Of a stretch of 64,000 nucleotides of DNA, positions 1 through 8,889 are shown one piece after another. The notes below the pieces were generated by a model that ran no database searches, was not told the DNA's origin, and saw only the letters and a list, made by a program, of their open reading frames with translations. The stretch is from contig NZ_JAFBCK010000001.1 in assembly GCF_016907695.1 (NCBI RefSeq), forward strand, positions 7,428,001 through 7,492,000, in the 5' to 3' direction. This DNA comes from Actinokineospora baliensis (GTDB taxonomy: Bacteria > Actinomycetota > Actinomycetes > Mycobacteriales > Pseudonocardiaceae). Positions within the stretch are counted from its first letter, which is position 1. The number at the start of each line of letters is the position of its first letter. The position numbers and the translations under genes are program-made.

Positions 1-1799
1 TGCTCGGTCGGGTAGCCCAGCGAGGACAGCGCGCGCGGCACGGTCTGGTTGACGATCTGCATGGAGCCGCCGCCGACGAGCTTCTTGAACTTGACCAGCG
101 CCAGGTCCGGCTCGATGCCGGTGGTGTCGCAGTCCATCATCAGGCCGATGGTGCCGGTCGGGGCGAGCACGCTGGCCTGGGCGTTGCGCCAGCCGTTGCG
201 GCCGCCGATCTCCAGCGCGGCCTGCCACTCGCGGGTCGCCACGCGCTGCACGGCGGCGTCGTTGGGGTGGTAGGTGCGCACGAGGTCGTTGGCGGCGGCG
301 TGCTTGCGCATGACCCGCTGGTGCGCCTCGGCGTTGCGCGCGTAGCCCTCGAAGGCGCCGACGATGCCCGCGAGCTCGGCGGAGCGGCGGTAGGCGGTGC
401 CGGTCATCAGCGAGGTGATGGCCGCGGCCAGCGCCCGGCCGCCCTCGGAGTCGTAGGCGTGGCCGGTGGCCATCAGCAGCGCGCCGATGTTGGCGTAGCC
501 GATGCCCAGCTGGCGGAACTTGCGGGTGGTGTCGGCGATCGGCTCGGTCGGGAAGTCGGCGAAGCAGATGGAGATGTCCATCGCGGTGATGACCAGCTCG
601 ACGGCCTTGACGAAGGTCTCGGCGGAGAAGGTGCCGTCCGCGGCGAGGAACTTCATCAGGTTCAGCGACGCCAGGTTGCAGCTGGAGTTGTCCAGGTGCA
701 TGTACTCGCTGCACGGGTTGGACGCGGTGATCCGGCCCGACTCCGGGCAGGTGTGCCAGGCGTTGATCGTGTCGTCGTACTGGATGCCGGGGTCGGCGCA
801 CTCCCAGGCGGCCTTGGCGAGCTTGCCGAACAGCGACTTGGCGTCGACCCGCTCGATGACCTCGCCGGTGGTCCGCGAGCGCAGCCCGAACTGGCCGCCG
901 GACTCGACCGCGTGCATGAACTCGTCGGAGACGCGCACCGAGTTGTTGGCGTTCTGGTACTGCACCGAGGTGATGTCGGACCCGCCGAGGTCCATGTCGA
1001 AGCCCGCGTCGCGCAGGACGCGGATCTTCGCCTCCTCGCGCGCCTTGGTCTCGATGAACTCCTCGACGTCGGGGTGGTCGACGTCGAGGACGACCATCTT
1101 CGCCGCGCGGCGGGTGGCGCCGCCGGACTTGATGGTGCCCGCGGAGGCGTCGGCGCCGCGCATGAACGACACCGGGCCGGAGGCGGTGCCGCCGGAGGAG
1201 AGCAGTTCCTTCGAGGACCGGATGCGGGAGAGGTTGAGGCCCGCCCCGGAGCCGCCCTTGAAGATCAGCCCCTCTTCCTTGTACCAGTTGAGGATCGAGT
1301 CCATCGTGTCGTCGACGGCGAGGATGAAGCAGGCGCTGACCTGCTGCGGGGAGGTGGTGCCGACGTTGAACCAGACCGGGGAGTTGAAGCTGAACACCTG
1401 GTGCATGAGCATCCAGGTGAGCTCGTGCTCGAAGACGAGGGCGTCGGCGTCGGTGGCGAAGTAGCCGTGCTCGATCCCCGCGGCGACGTAGGAGCGGACC
1501 ACGCGGTCGATGAGCTGCCGCAGCGAGCTCTCCCGGACTGCGGTGCCCACGGCGCCGCGGAAGTACTTGCTGGTGACGATGTTGGTGGCGTTGACCGACC
1601 AGAAGTCGGGGAACTCGACGCCGCGCTGCTCGAAGTTCACCGAGCCGTCGCGCCAGTTGGTCATCACCACGTCGCGGTGCTCCCAGGTGACCTCGTCGTA
1701 GGGGTGCACCCCCTCGGTGGTGTAGACGCGCTCCACCCGCAGCCCCCGCCGCGGTGTGCCCGCGACCTGGTCAACCGCGGTCTCGACGGTCTCGGTCAT
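1..1799 (-). CDS. nrdJ: Vitamin B12-dependent (class II) ribonucleotide reductase, C-terminus outside window
   Basis: Reduces ribonucleotides to deoxyribonucleotides in the cytoplasm using adenosylcobalamin as radical source. About 599 codons are visible from the ATG at 1799; the C-terminal part runs off the left edge. The translated N-terminus holds the first redox cysteine in SACFIL (C157), the partner cysteine in NAWHTC (C351) and the active-site N-P-C-S-E motif (N361, C363, E365), the signature of the RNR catalytic barrel. No ATP-cone is seen at the N-terminus. It lies 124 bp downstream of nrdR on the same strand, so the two are probably co-transcribed and repressed by NrdR. Identification is firm; the length of the missing tail is unknown. 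Confidence 0.95.
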   Translation of the reverse strand, partial: MTETVETAVDQVAGTPRRGLRVERVYTTEGVHPYDEVTWEHRDVVMTNWRDGSVNFEQRGVEFPDFWSVNATNIVTSKYFRGAVGTAVRESSLRQLIDRVVRSYVAAGIEHGYFATDADALVFEHELTWMLMHQVFSFNSPVWFNVGTTSPQQVSACFILAVDDTMDSILNWYKEEGLIFKGGSGAGLNLSRIRSSKELLSSGGTASGPVSFMRGADASAGTIKSGGATRRAAKMVVLDVDHPDVEEFIETKAREEAKIRVLRDAGFDMDLGGSDITSVQYQNANNSVRVSDEFMHAVESGGQFGLRSRTTGEVIERVDAKSLFGKLAKAAWECADPGIQYDDTINAWHTCPESGRITASNPCSEYMHLDNSSCNLASLNLMKFLAADGTFSAETFVKAVELVITAMDISICFADFPTEPIADTTRKFRQLGIGYANIGALLMATGHAYDSEGGRALAAAITSLMTGTAYRRSAELAGIVGAFEGYARNAEAHQRVMRKHAAANDLVRTYHPNDAAVQRVATREWQAALEIGGRNGWRNAQASVLAPTGTIGLMMDCDTTGIEPDLALVKFKKLVGGGSMQIVNQTVPRALSSLGYPTE

Positions 1800-1923
1800 G
1801 CCCGGTCCCTCTCCCTCGTCACTAACGCCGTGTGCTGGTCTGGCCACGTCCGGGCTCCCCGTCCGATGCGGCCGAAGTCGTCCTCGGCGCTCCCCACCCC
1901 GGGGGCGCCTGCTCTTCTGACGC

Positions 1924-2400
1924 CTATTGCTCATCCTCTTGCGCCGCCTCCTTGGCGATGGCCGCCCGGAGATCGGCTATCTCCTTCTCGAAGTCCTCGA
2001 CCGAGGAGAACGACCGGTACACGCTGGCGAACCGCAGGTAGGCGACCCCGTCGAGCTCGCGCAGCGGGCCGAGGATGGCCAGGCCCACCTCGTGGCTGGG
2101 CACCTCGGCGCTGCCGGTGGCCCGGATCGCCTCCTCCACCTTCTGCGCCAGCTGCTGCAGCTGGTCCTCGGCGACCGGCCTGCCCTGGCAGGCCCGCCGC
2201 ACGCCGCGCACGACCTTGTCGCGGCTGAACGGCTCGGTGACCCCGGAGCGCTTGACCACCGCGAGGACCGCCTCCTCGACCGTGGTGAACCGGCGGCTGC
2301 ACTGCGCGCACGAGCGCCTGCGGCGGATGACCTGCCCGTCGTCGACCTCCCGCGAGTCGACGACCCGCGAGTCGGAGTTCCGGCAGAACGGACAGCGCAT
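1924..2400 (-). CDS. nrdR: Transcriptional repressor NrdR
   Basis: Nucleotide-sensing repressor of ribonucleotide reductase genes. The 158-residue protein has the family layout: a zinc ribbon with C3, C6, C31 and C34 (MRCPFC and SCAQC), then an ATP-cone from about residue 49 to 139. The ATG at 2400 is chosen because MRCPFC is the canonical start and a GGGGGAGAGG ribosome site lies just upstream; the frame stays open for 33 more codons without family resemblance. It precedes nrdJ on the same strand. NrdR-box-like sites about 140 bp upstream suggest autoregulation. The length is typical of the family. Confidence 0.96.
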   Translation of the reverse strand: MRCPFCRNSDSRVVDSREVDDGQVIRRRRSCAQCSRRFTTVEEAVLAVVKRSGVTEPFSRDKVVRGVRRACQGRPVAEDQLQQLAQKVEEAIRATGSAEVPSHEVGLAILGPLRELDGVAYLRFASVYRSFSSVEDFEKEIADLRAAIAKEAAQEDEQ

Positions 2401-2535
2401 GACCTCTCCCCCGCGGCGCGTGCCCACCCCTCCGGCGGAGCGCGACCGGACACGCTTGGTGATCAAACTGTGGATAACGCGTGGATGGACGGTGGACAAC
2501 CCACCCCGACCTGTGGATTAACTACACCGGTGCAA

Positions 2536-2583
2536 CCACTAGATATTGGGGTCGACCGTATGCCGAGACCCTACATGGGTGCA
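2536..2583 (-). promoter_or_regulatory. Tandem NrdR-box-like sites upstream of nrdR
   Basis: CCACTAGATATTGGGG (2536-2551) matches the known 16-bp NrdR box ACACTATATATTGTGT at about 12 of 16 positions. A weaker second site, ACCCTACATGGGTGCA (2568-2583), begins exactly 32 bp later. Known NrdR boxes come in pairs with 15-16 bp between them, so the spacing supports the weaker box. The rest of the 2401-2846 gap shows only a terminator hairpin near 2808-2839 and no credible gene. Confidence 0.6.
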
Positions 2584-2807
2584 ACTCAGACACGCCCGGC
2601 CGGCTCGACAACCACTTGACGACCACGCTGCGCGGTCATCGCCGCACCCAGCGGTTGCGTCAACCAGGTGAACAGCGCACATCACTCGTCCGGCGGAAGC
2701 GGTCGGCGCGGTGGCCACGGATCGGGAGTCCCCACGGGCGCGGTCCGGCACACCCGCCCGCGCGCTCCCCCGTCGGATCTCACCCGCCAGAGTGATCATG
2801 AACACGA

Positions 2808-2839
2808 CCGGCCCGCCGTCCACGCGGGACGCGGGCCGG
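2808..2839 (-). terminator. Hairpin terminator of the LysM gene
   Basis: CCGGCCCGC (2808-2816) pairs with GCGGGCCGG (2831-2839), and a further four base pairs form inside after one bulged base. The hairpin starts 8 bp beyond the stop of the LysM gene. There is no T-tract, which is common for actinobacterial terminators. Confidence 0.6.
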
Positions 2840-2846
2840 GAAGGGG

Positions 2847-3347
2847 TCAGCCCGAGACCGGGACGGTGAGCGGCTGTCCCGGTCGGACGGTCACCCCGGT
2901 CAGGCCGTTGAGCTCGATGATGCGCTCCACCACGGCGGCGGTGTCGCTGCCGGGCGCCGTCCTGGCGGCCACATCGGAGAGCGACTCACCAGCGGCGACG
3001 CGCACGACGGTGGTGGTCGAGGGCACCTGGGGCTCGCCAGCGACGGAGTTCGCGGCCACCCCGATCCCGTACACCACGGCGGCGGCCAGCGCGGCGAGGC
3101 CCAGCACGACCGCCATCGGCATGGGCGCGCGGCGCGGTCCGCACCCGGGCTCGGCGACCACGTGCGGCGCGCCCGGCGAGCGCCGCCGGGTGGGCGGCCG
3201 GAGCCTGCCCCGGCCGACCGACCGGCCGGACCTGCCCGGCGCGGGCACCCGGACCGGCGGGCTGGGCACGAGGGCGAGCCCGGGCCCGCCACCAGCCAGA
3301 ACGCCGGTCTCCGCTGCTTCCGCCACCGATGTCGCCAGTGCCGCCAT
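2847..3347 (-). CDS. LysM-domain membrane protein divergent from lexA
   Basis: A 166-residue protein with a Pro/Arg-rich cytoplasmic N-terminal half, one membrane segment (VVLGLAALAAAVVYGIGVAA) and a C-terminal LysM domain (VRVAAGESLSDVAART to LTVPVSG) expected to bind peptidoglycan outside. The ATG at 3347 is preferred over a longer frame because GGGAGG lies just ahead of it. Position and orientation match M. tuberculosis Rv2719c (ChiZ), a LysM protein divergent from lexA that delays cell division after DNA damage. LexA boxes in the shared promoter support a similar SOS-linked role here; that role is inference from context. Confidence 0.85.
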   Translation of the reverse strand: MAALATSVAEAAETGVLAGGGPGLALVPSPPVRVPAPGRSGRSVGRGRLRPPTRRRSPGAPHVVAEPGCGPRRAPMPMAVVLGLAALAAAVVYGIGVAANSVAGEPQVPSTTTVVRVAAGESLSDVAARTAPGSDTAAVVERIIELNGLTGVTVRPGQPLTVPVSG

Positions 3348-3369
3348 CGCTACCTCCCGCGAACCGCGT

Positions 3370-3385
3370 TCGAACTGCCGTTCGA
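3370..3385. promoter_or_regulatory. LexA box 1, perfect match
   Basis: TCGAACTGCCGTTCGA is a perfect palindrome and a 12/12 match to the actinobacterial LexA consensus TCGAAC-N4-GTTCGA. It lies 22 bp upstream of the LysM gene start and about 225 bp upstream of lexA. Confidence 0.9.
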
Positions 3386-3401
3386 TCGAACGCCCGTGCG
3401 A
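3386..3401. promoter_or_regulatory. LexA box 2, abutting box 1
   Basis: TCGAACGCCCGTGCGA matches the LexA consensus at 11 of 12 fixed positions and begins directly after box 1, so two dimers could sit side by side with 16-bp spacing. Confidence 0.75.
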
Positions 3402-3450
3402 GTGTCTACCACCTGGCACCGACAAAATCGAGACCCGATCGGCGTGTCGC

Positions 3451-3466
3451 TCGAACAGGTGTTTGA
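3451..3466. promoter_or_regulatory. LexA box 3, lexA-proximal
   Basis: TCGAACAGGTGTTTGA matches the LexA consensus at 11 of 12 positions. It is the box nearest lexA (start at 3611) and is the likely autoregulatory operator. Confidence 0.8.
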
Positions 3467-3610
3467 TCTGCGCAGGTCGGCGGGCTAACGTCGATCCAGG
3501 AGAAGATCGAAGTGGATTCCGCCGTCCCGGCGCGAGTCGGACGTGGTCAGGACGAGGACGAGTTGGGGTAGCGCCGGTGCCGCCGGCGGTAGCCGCAGGG
3601 AGGCAGCGCA

Positions 3611-4363
3611 GTGTCTGGCACGAGTGGTCGCAAGCCCGCGGGGGCGCCGAAGAAGAAGCCCGGGCAGGGGGACAACGTGCGCAGCTTCCCGGAGCAGGTC
3701 GACGCGGCGGACCTGCCGCAGCGGCAGCGCCAGGTGCTCGAGGTGATCCGGTCCTGGGTGCAGCGCAACGGGTACCCGCCCAGCGTGCGCGAGATCGGCG
3801 AGGCCGTGGGCCTCACCTCGACGTCCTCGGTGGCCTACCAGCTGCGCGCGCTGGAGGAGAAGGGCTACCTGCGGCGAGATCCCAACCGGCCGCGCGCGAT
3901 CGGCGTGCTGTCCGCGGACGCCTCGGCGGCGCAGCTGCGCGGGGAGCGGGTCAGCCCGGTGCTCATCGAGCAGTCCGACGCGGGCCCGACGCCGACGTAC
4001 GTGCCCGTGGTGGGTCGGATCGCCGCCGGTGGGCCCATCCTGGCCGAGCAGGCCGTTGAGGACGTGTTCCCGCTGCCGAAGGAACTGGTCGGCGAGGGCG
4101 CGCTGTTCATGCTGAAGGTCGCCGGTGACTCGATGATCGACGCGGCGATCGCCAACGACGACTGGGTCGTGGTGCGCCAGCAGCCCACCGCGGACAACGG
4201 CGACATCGTCGCGGCGATGATCGACGGCGAGGCGACGGTGAAGACGTTCAAGCGCCGGGACGACCACGTGTGGCTGATGCCGCACAACGACGCCTACGAA
4301 CCCATCCCGGGTGATGAGGCGACCATCCTGGGCAAGGTCGTCGCGGTACTGCGACGGCTCTGA
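3611..4363 (+). CDS. lexA: SOS repressor LexA
   Basis: Represses DNA-damage genes until RecA filaments trigger self-cleavage. The 250-residue protein has a winged-helix DNA-binding domain (about 35-100, including [16 protein letters not shown]), the Ala139-Gly140 scissile bond in RIAAGG, catalytic Ser174 in GDSM and Lys211 in TVKTF. A basic, low-complexity N-terminal extension of about 30 residues precedes the HTH, as in other actinobacterial LexA proteins. The start is the GTG at 3611. Three LexA boxes lie upstream. It converges on a secreted-protein gene with only 4 bp between the stop codons. Confidence 0.97.
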   Translation: MSGTSGRKPAGAPKKKPGQGDNVRSFPEQVDAADLPQRQRQVLEVIRSWVQRNGYPPSVREIGEAVGLTSTSSVAYQLRALEEKGYLRRDPNRPRAIGVLSADASAAQLRGERVSPVLIEQSDAGPTPTYVPVVGRIAAGGPILAEQAVEDVFPLPKELVGEGALFMLKVAGDSMIDAAIANDDWVVVRQQPTADNGDIVAAMIDGEATVKTFKRRDDHVWLMPHNDAYEPIPGDEATILGKVVAVLRRL

Positions 4364-4367
4364 GGGC

Positions 4368-5396
4368 CTAACCGCGTTTGGCCGCTCGGCGGTGCATGAG
4401 GAAGAGCGTGCCGCCGACGGCCACCGCGGCGATACCGAGCGCGGGCACCGTCGACATCCCGTCGTCAGAGGCCTCGGTGGACCCACCCGCCCCACTGCCG
4501 GGCGCGTCGCTCGACGTGCCCGGGGCCGCGGTGGTCGGGGTGGGCAGGAGCCCTGCGGCCCCCTTCACCACGCGAATGGGCGTACCCACGCCTTCGGAAC
4601 CGGACACCAGCGTGCCGTCCGGTTCGATGGTGATGGCCTCACCCTGCTTCTCGTTGGGCAGCGGCACCCGAGCCGGGGTGCGTTTCAGCGCGGCGACGAC
4701 GTCCCCGTCCGGCGCCGCGTAGAGGTAGGCGTCGGTGTAGGTGCGCAGCACGACGATCATGCCGTCGAGGCTGACGGACCCGCCGGTGACGACCATGGAG
4801 CCGATCGCCGGGTTGACCGGTCCGCCCTTGGTGTCGGTGCTGCTGATCTGGACGTCGCCGACCTTCTCCAACGCCGTCGGTCCCGGCGCGGCCAACTTCC
4901 CCTTGGGCCGGTAGATCTCGGACACCCCGAACGGGCTCTTGGTCACCAGGTGGGGGATTCCGCTCTTGTCGAGCAGCAACGCCTCTGTGTCGTGTGGACC
5001 GTCCGGATAGGTCAGGCGGTACAACGTCGTCTTACCCGCGGGCGTCAGCTCTATCAACGCGACGGTCTCGCGCTTCTTGTCGTTGTCACCTGTGTCTGCC
5101 AACCAGAAGTTGCCATTGGCCGCGCGCGCGAGGTCTTCGACGTCGAACGGATCGGTGGGGCCGTTGATGACTTTTTGAATCTTGCAGTCATGGCCGAGTA
5201 CGTAGACGGTCGACTTGGTGCCACCGTCGTTGATCGCGTACCAACGCTCCCCGTCCGTGGCCAAGCCCGACAGCTCGCTGAGCCTCTTGTCGGACTGCAC
5301 GCAGGCATCCGTGGGTGCCGCTGGTTGCGCTAACGCAGCCGATGCCCCAGTCACGCAGAACCACACGACCAGTGCCGCGGTCGCCAATGCCCGCAC
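4368..5396 (-). CDS. Secreted, membrane-anchored propeller-like protein of unknown function
   Basis: About 342 residues: a signal peptide (ATAALVVWFCVTGASAALAQ), a long extracellular domain with repeated short beta-strand motifs such as LADTGDN and EIYRPKG that resembles a beta-propeller, a Thr/Ser/Gly-rich spacer, and a C-terminal membrane segment (GIAAVAVGGTLFLMHRR) ending in basic residues. This looks like a surface-anchored protein without a sortase motif. The GTG at 5396 is chosen because GGGGAGG lies 5-10 nt upstream; the ATG at 5420 would put that ribosome site inside the gene. Function is not recognised. Confidence 0.75.
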   Translation of the reverse strand: MRALATAALVVWFCVTGASAALAQPAAPTDACVQSDKRLSELSGLATDGERWYAINDGGTKSTVYVLGHDCKIQKVINGPTDPFDVEDLARAANGNFWLADTGDNDKKRETVALIELTPAGKTTLYRLTYPDGPHDTEALLLDKSGIPHLVTKSPFGVSEIYRPKGKLAAPGPTALEKVGDVQISSTDTKGGPVNPAIGSMVVTGGSVSLDGMIVVLRTYTDAYLYAAPDGDVVAALKRTPARVPLPNEKQGEAITIEPDGTLVSGSEGVGTPIRVVKGAAGLLPTPTTAAPGTSSDAPGSGAGGSTEASDDGMSTVPALGIAAVAVGGTLFLMHRRAAKRG

Positions 5397-5483
5397 CCAG
5401 CCACCTCCCCTGTTCACCATCCACCGTAGCGGCGTCACGGCTATAGAGGCGCAGACGCGCGTAGGAGGCACAGCGTTCACACG

Positions 5484-5523
5484 AAGGGCCCCCGGTGAGA
5501 CGTCCGTCTCCCCGGGGGCCCTT
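5484..5523 (-). terminator. Strong hairpin terminator after hflX
   Basis: An inverted repeat of 12 bp, one mismatch, then 6 bp around a 2-nt loop (AAGGGCCCCCGG pairing with CCGGGGGCCCTT) lies 11 bp beyond the hflX stop, between hflX and the start region of the secreted-protein gene. Confidence 0.85.
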
Positions 5524-5533
5524 ACCGCGTGTG

Positions 5534-6979
5534 TCAGACCGTAGTGCGCGCGAACTGCTCCAACGCACCCGCCAGGTCCGGCTTGACCTTGGCGTGCAGG
5601 TGCGTCCCTGCCGCCGTGTGCTCCTCCGAGAGGATCTCCCCCTCGCGGTGCACCCGCGCCACGAGCTCCCCGCGCGAGTACGGCACGAGCACGTCGATCT
5701 CCTGGTCCGGCCGCGGCAGCAGATCGGCGATCCGCTCGCGCAGCGCTTCGATGCCGGTACCGGCGTGCGCGGAGACGAACACCGCACCGGGCAGCAGGTG
5801 GCGCAGCCTGGCGAGACCGAACTCGGTCGCCGCGTCGACCTTGTTCACCACGATGAGCTCCGGCGGCATGGGCCGCCCGCGCCGTTCGCCGATCTCGTGC
5901 AGCACCTCGTGCACCGCGTTGACCTGCCACTCCGGCATCGGGTCGGCACCGTCGACGACGTGCAGCACGAGGTCGGCGTCGGCCACCTCGTCCAACGTCG
6001 ACCGGAACGCCTCCACCAGCTGGTGCGGCAGGTGCCGGACGAAACCGACCGTGTCGGTCAGCGTGTACGTGTGCCCCTCCGGTGTCTGCGTGCGGCGGGT
6101 GGTGGCGTCGAGGGTCGCGAACAACGCGTCCTCCACCAGCACCCCCGCACCCGTGAGGGCGTTGAGCAGGCTGGACTTGCCCGCGTTGGTGTACCCGGCG
6201 ATGGCGACGCTGGGGACGGCGTTGGCGGTGCGCTGCCCGCGCTTGGTGTCGCGGACCGTGGCCATGCCGGTGATCTCCTTGCGCAGCTTGGAGATCTTCG
6301 CCCGGATGCGCCTGCGGTCGGTCTCCAGCTTCGTCTCACCGGGACCGCGCAGACCCACACCGCCGTTGGCGCCACCCGCGCGACCACCGGCCTGCCGGGA
6401 CAGCGTTTGACCCCAGCCCCGCAGCCGCGGCAGCAGGTACTGCAGCTGCGCCAGCTCCACCTGGGACTTGCCCTCCCGGGACCGGGCGTGCTGGGCGAAG
6501 ATGTCCAGGATGAGCGCGGTCCGGTCGATGACCTTGACCTTCAACCGGGCTTCCAGCTGCTGCAGCTGCGACGGGGACAGCTCACCGTCGCAGATGACCG
6601 TGTCCGCACCGGTGGCGCGGACGACGTCGGCGATCTCCTGGACCTTGCCCGAGCCGACGTAGGTGGCCGGGTCCGGGCGGTCGCGGCGCTGCACGAGGCC
6701 CTCCAGGACCTCGGAACCCGCCGTTTCGGCCAACCTGGCCAGCTCCGCCAGCGAGGCGTCCGACTCCAGTGCTGTGCCCTCGGTCCAGACCCCCACCAGC
6801 ACCACGCGCTCGAGGCGCAGCTGCCGGTATTCGACCTCGGTGACGTCCTGCAGCTCCGTCGACAGGCCCGCGACCCGTCGCAGCGAAGACCGCTCCTCGA
6901 GTTCGAGTTCGCCCAGGGAGAGATCAGCCGGGTCGGACAACGCGCCGTCAAATCCGTGCTGAGTGCTTTCCTCTGTCAC
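5534..6979 (-). CDS. hflX: Ribosome-associated GTPase HflX
   Basis: Binds 50S subunits and splits stalled ribosomes in other bacteria. The 481-residue protein has the HflX N-terminal domain (YVGSGKVQEI near 107-116), the glycine-rich linker (GVGLRGPGETKLE, 208-220) and the GTPase core with G1 GYTNAGKSS (262-270), G3 DTVGF (309-313) and G4 NKVD (379-382). The start is a GTG at 6979 with AAGGATGG upstream. About 50 residues precede the usual N-terminal domain. It sits in the nrdR-lexA-hflX-dapF order seen in mycobacteria. Confidence 0.95.
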   Translation of the reverse strand: MTEESTQHGFDGALSDPADLSLGELELEERSSLRRVAGLSTELQDVTEVEYRQLRLERVVLVGVWTEGTALESDASLAELARLAETAGSEVLEGLVQRRDRPDPATYVGSGKVQEIADVVRATGADTVICDGELSPSQLQQLEARLKVKVIDRTALILDIFAQHARSREGKSQVELAQLQYLLPRLRGWGQTLSRQAGGRAGGANGGVGLRGPGETKLETDRRRIRAKISKLRKEITGMATVRDTKRGQRTANAVPSVAIAGYTNAGKSSLLNALTGAGVLVEDALFATLDATTRRTQTPEGHTYTLTDTVGFVRHLPHQLVEAFRSTLDEVADADLVLHVVDGADPMPEWQVNAVHEVLHEIGERRGRPMPPELIVVNKVDAATEFGLARLRHLLPGAVFVSAHAGTGIEALRERIADLLPRPDQEIDVLVPYSRGELVARVHREGEILSEEHTAAGTHLHAKVKPDLAGALEQFARTTV

Positions 6980-7076
6980 CTGGTGAACCCATCCTTCGTT
7001 TTGTTGCGAAATACGGCACCCCTCCGGCGTCGTGGTGTCCCCATCGTCTCACGGGGGAGCGCCGGATTCGACCCAC

Positions 7077-7595
7077 TTATTCCCCCGGATACCACGCGAC
7101 GTAGATGGCCGTGCGCTCGGCCCCCGGTTCCAACGGCCTGACGCTGAACTCGTCGAGCAGCGCACCCAGCCGTTCCACGAACTCGGTCCGCCCGGCCGCG
7201 TCGACCTGCACGACCAGCCGGGCCTGGTTGAGTTCACCCAGGTCGGTGCCCGCGACCTCGGCCAAGTAGGCCTGCAGCATCGCCTCGGCGAGGTCGACGC
7301 GCTCCTCCTGCTCGTAGCGCAGGCGCCAGGACAGGCCGGTGGACAGGTACGGGATCTCCTTGGCGCCCCGGTTGCCCCGGCGCGCGGGCTGCGGCTCCAG
7401 GAACCCCGCGGTGACCAGCTTGCGGACGTGGTGCAGCGTGGTCGCCGGGTCCTTGCCCAACCGCTCGGCGATCTCCTTGTTGGTCAGGGGGCGCTGGTAG
7501 GCCAACCGGATGATCCTCAGCCGGACGGCCGAGCCGAGCGCCTCCAGCTCGACGGGGGTCGCGGCGCGGCGCGGAGGTCGCGGGTCATCGCTCAC
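7077..7595 (-). CDS. Winged-helix (ArsR-like) transcriptional regulator
   Basis: A 172-residue protein. Residues about 12-80 form a winged helix of the ArsR type (LEALGSAVRLRIIRLAYQ, then NKEIAERLGKDPATTLHHV), followed by an effector or dimerisation region ending in AIYVAWYPGE. It is divergent from an MFS exporter gene with 67 bp between starts, and a perfect inverted repeat lies in that gap. The simplest reading is a local repressor of itself and the exporter. The GTG at 7595 is preferred; the TTG at 7640 would place translation start inside the operator. The ligand is unknown. Confidence 0.82.
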   Translation of the reverse strand: MSDDPRPPRRAATPVELEALGSAVRLRIIRLAYQRPLTNKEIAERLGKDPATTLHHVRKLVTAGFLEPQPARRGNRGAKEIPYLSTGLSWRLRYEQEERVDLAEAMLQAYLAEVAGTDLGELNQARLVVQVDAAGRTEFVERLGALLDEFSVRPLEPGAERTAIYVAWYPGE

Positions 7596-7621
7596 CGGCA
7601 GAGCGTAACGCCACCGGTCCG

Positions 7622-7645
7622 AGTGATTGACGCTTTCCAATCACT
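7622..7645. promoter_or_regulatory. Palindromic operator between regulator and MFS gene
   Basis: AGTGATTG (7622-7629) and CAATCACT (7638-7645) are perfect inverted repeats separated by 8 bp in the divergent promoter. The left arm overlaps TTGACG (7628-7633), a possible -35 element reading towards the MFS gene, so a bound dimer could block that promoter. Confidence 0.65.
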
Positions 7646-7662
7646 GGCGGCATCATGGTCAC

Positions 7663-8889
7663 ATGACCTCGACCCTGCGCTCCCACAGTGGCTTCCGGGG
7701 CTTCCAGCTGCTGTGGGCGGGCGACACGATCGCCCAGTTCGGCTCCGCCGTCGGCCACGTGGTGCTCCCGCTGCTGGCCGTCGGCGTGCTGCACGCGACG
7801 CCGGGTCAGATGGGGGTGCTCACGGCGGCGGAAACAGTCGCCTTCCTGCTGATCGGCCTGCCCGCGGGCGCCTGGGTGGACCGGGTGCGCCGCAGGCCGC
7901 TGATGATCAGGATGGACCTGGCGCGGGCCGCCCTGCTGCTGAGCATCCCGGCGGCGGCCTGGCTCGGGGTGCTGTCGTTCCCGCAGTTGATCGTGGTGGC
8001 GCTGCTGGCGGGCGTCTGCACGGTGTTCTTCGACGTCGCCTACCAGTCGTACTTGCCCGCTTTGGTGGGTCGAGATCACCTGATGGAGGGAAACGCGAAG
8101 CTCCAGGCGAGCCAATCGGTGGCCACCTTCACCGGTCCCGCCGTCGGCGGCGGCCTGACCAGCCTGATCGGCGCGGCGACCACACTGGCCGCGACCGGTC
8201 TCGGCTACCTGGCCTCGGCCCTGTGCCTGTCGCGGATCACGACGACGGAGCCGAGGCCGCAGCGATTACCGGACCGGAACCTGCGGACGGAGGTCGCCGA
8301 GGGACTGCGGTTCGTCCTGACCGACCGACGACTGCGAGCGATCGCGGGCTGCACGGCGTCGTGGAACCTGTTCTTCGGCATGGAGTCCGCGGTGCGGGTG
8401 CTGTTCATGGCGGGGGTACTCGGCCTGAACGAGGCGGTCATCGGCGTACTGCTGGGGTTGTCCGGCATCGGCGGGATCCTCGCCGCGGTCCTCTCGGCCC
8501 GGATCGTCCGGTCGCTGGGCCAGACCCGGACCATCTGGCTGGTGCCGGTGCTCGGCTCACTCTTCGGCCCGCTGATCCCCCTGGCGGGCGCGGACTGGCG
8601 CATCGGCCTCATGGTCGCGGGCCAGTGCGCCGTCTCCTTCTCAGCGGTGGTCTACAACGTGGCCCAGGTGAGCTACCGCCAGGCCATCTGCCCAGACCAC
8701 CTCCTAGGCCGCATGAACGCCAGCATCCGCTTCCTGGTCTGGGGCACCCTCCCCCTGGGCGCCCTGGCAGGCGGAGCCTTGGGCGGCTGGATCGGCATCC
8801 GCGAAACCCTCTGGGTGGTAGCAGCAGGCTGGATGCTGTCCTGCCTCTGGATGGTGTTCTCCCCACTACGCAACGACCGCGACCACTAG
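7663..8889 (+). CDS. MFS exporter (EntS-like, MFS_3 type)
   Basis: A 408-residue inner-membrane protein with about 12 hydrophobic segments and the major facilitator motif between TM2 and TM3 (GAWVDRVRRRPLM). The N-terminus FRGFQLLWAGDTIAQFGSAV is typical of MFS_3 drug or siderophore exporters. The ATG at 7663 begins the conserved region. It is probably controlled by the divergent regulator through the palindrome upstream. Residue 202 is encoded by the rare codon TTA (8266-8268), which in actinomycetes can link expression to the bldA leucyl-tRNA. The substrate cannot be told from sequence. Confidence 0.88.
   Translation: MTSTLRSHSGFRGFQLLWAGDTIAQFGSAVGHVVLPLLAVGVLHATPGQMGVLTAAETVAFLLIGLPAGAWVDRVRRRPLMIRMDLARAALLLSIPAAAWLGVLSFPQLIVVALLAGVCTVFFDVAYQSYLPALVGRDHLMEGNAKLQASQSVATFTGPAVGGGLTSLIGAATTLAATGLGYLASALCLSRITTTEPRPQRLPDRNLRTEVAEGLRFVLTDRRLRAIAGCTASWNLFFGMESAVRVLFMAGVLGLNEAVIGVLLGLSGIGGILAAVLSARIVRSLGQTRTIWLVPVLGSLFGPLIPLAGADWRIGLMVAGQCAVSFSAVVYNVAQVSYRQAICPDHLLGRMNASIRFLVWGTLPLGALAGGALGGWIGIRETLWVVAAGWMLSCLWMVFSPLRNDRDH

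Noticed and set aside
2539..2823. 94-codon frame between nrdR and the LysM gene
   Set aside because: Crosses the NrdR boxes and the terminator hairpin and shows no family.
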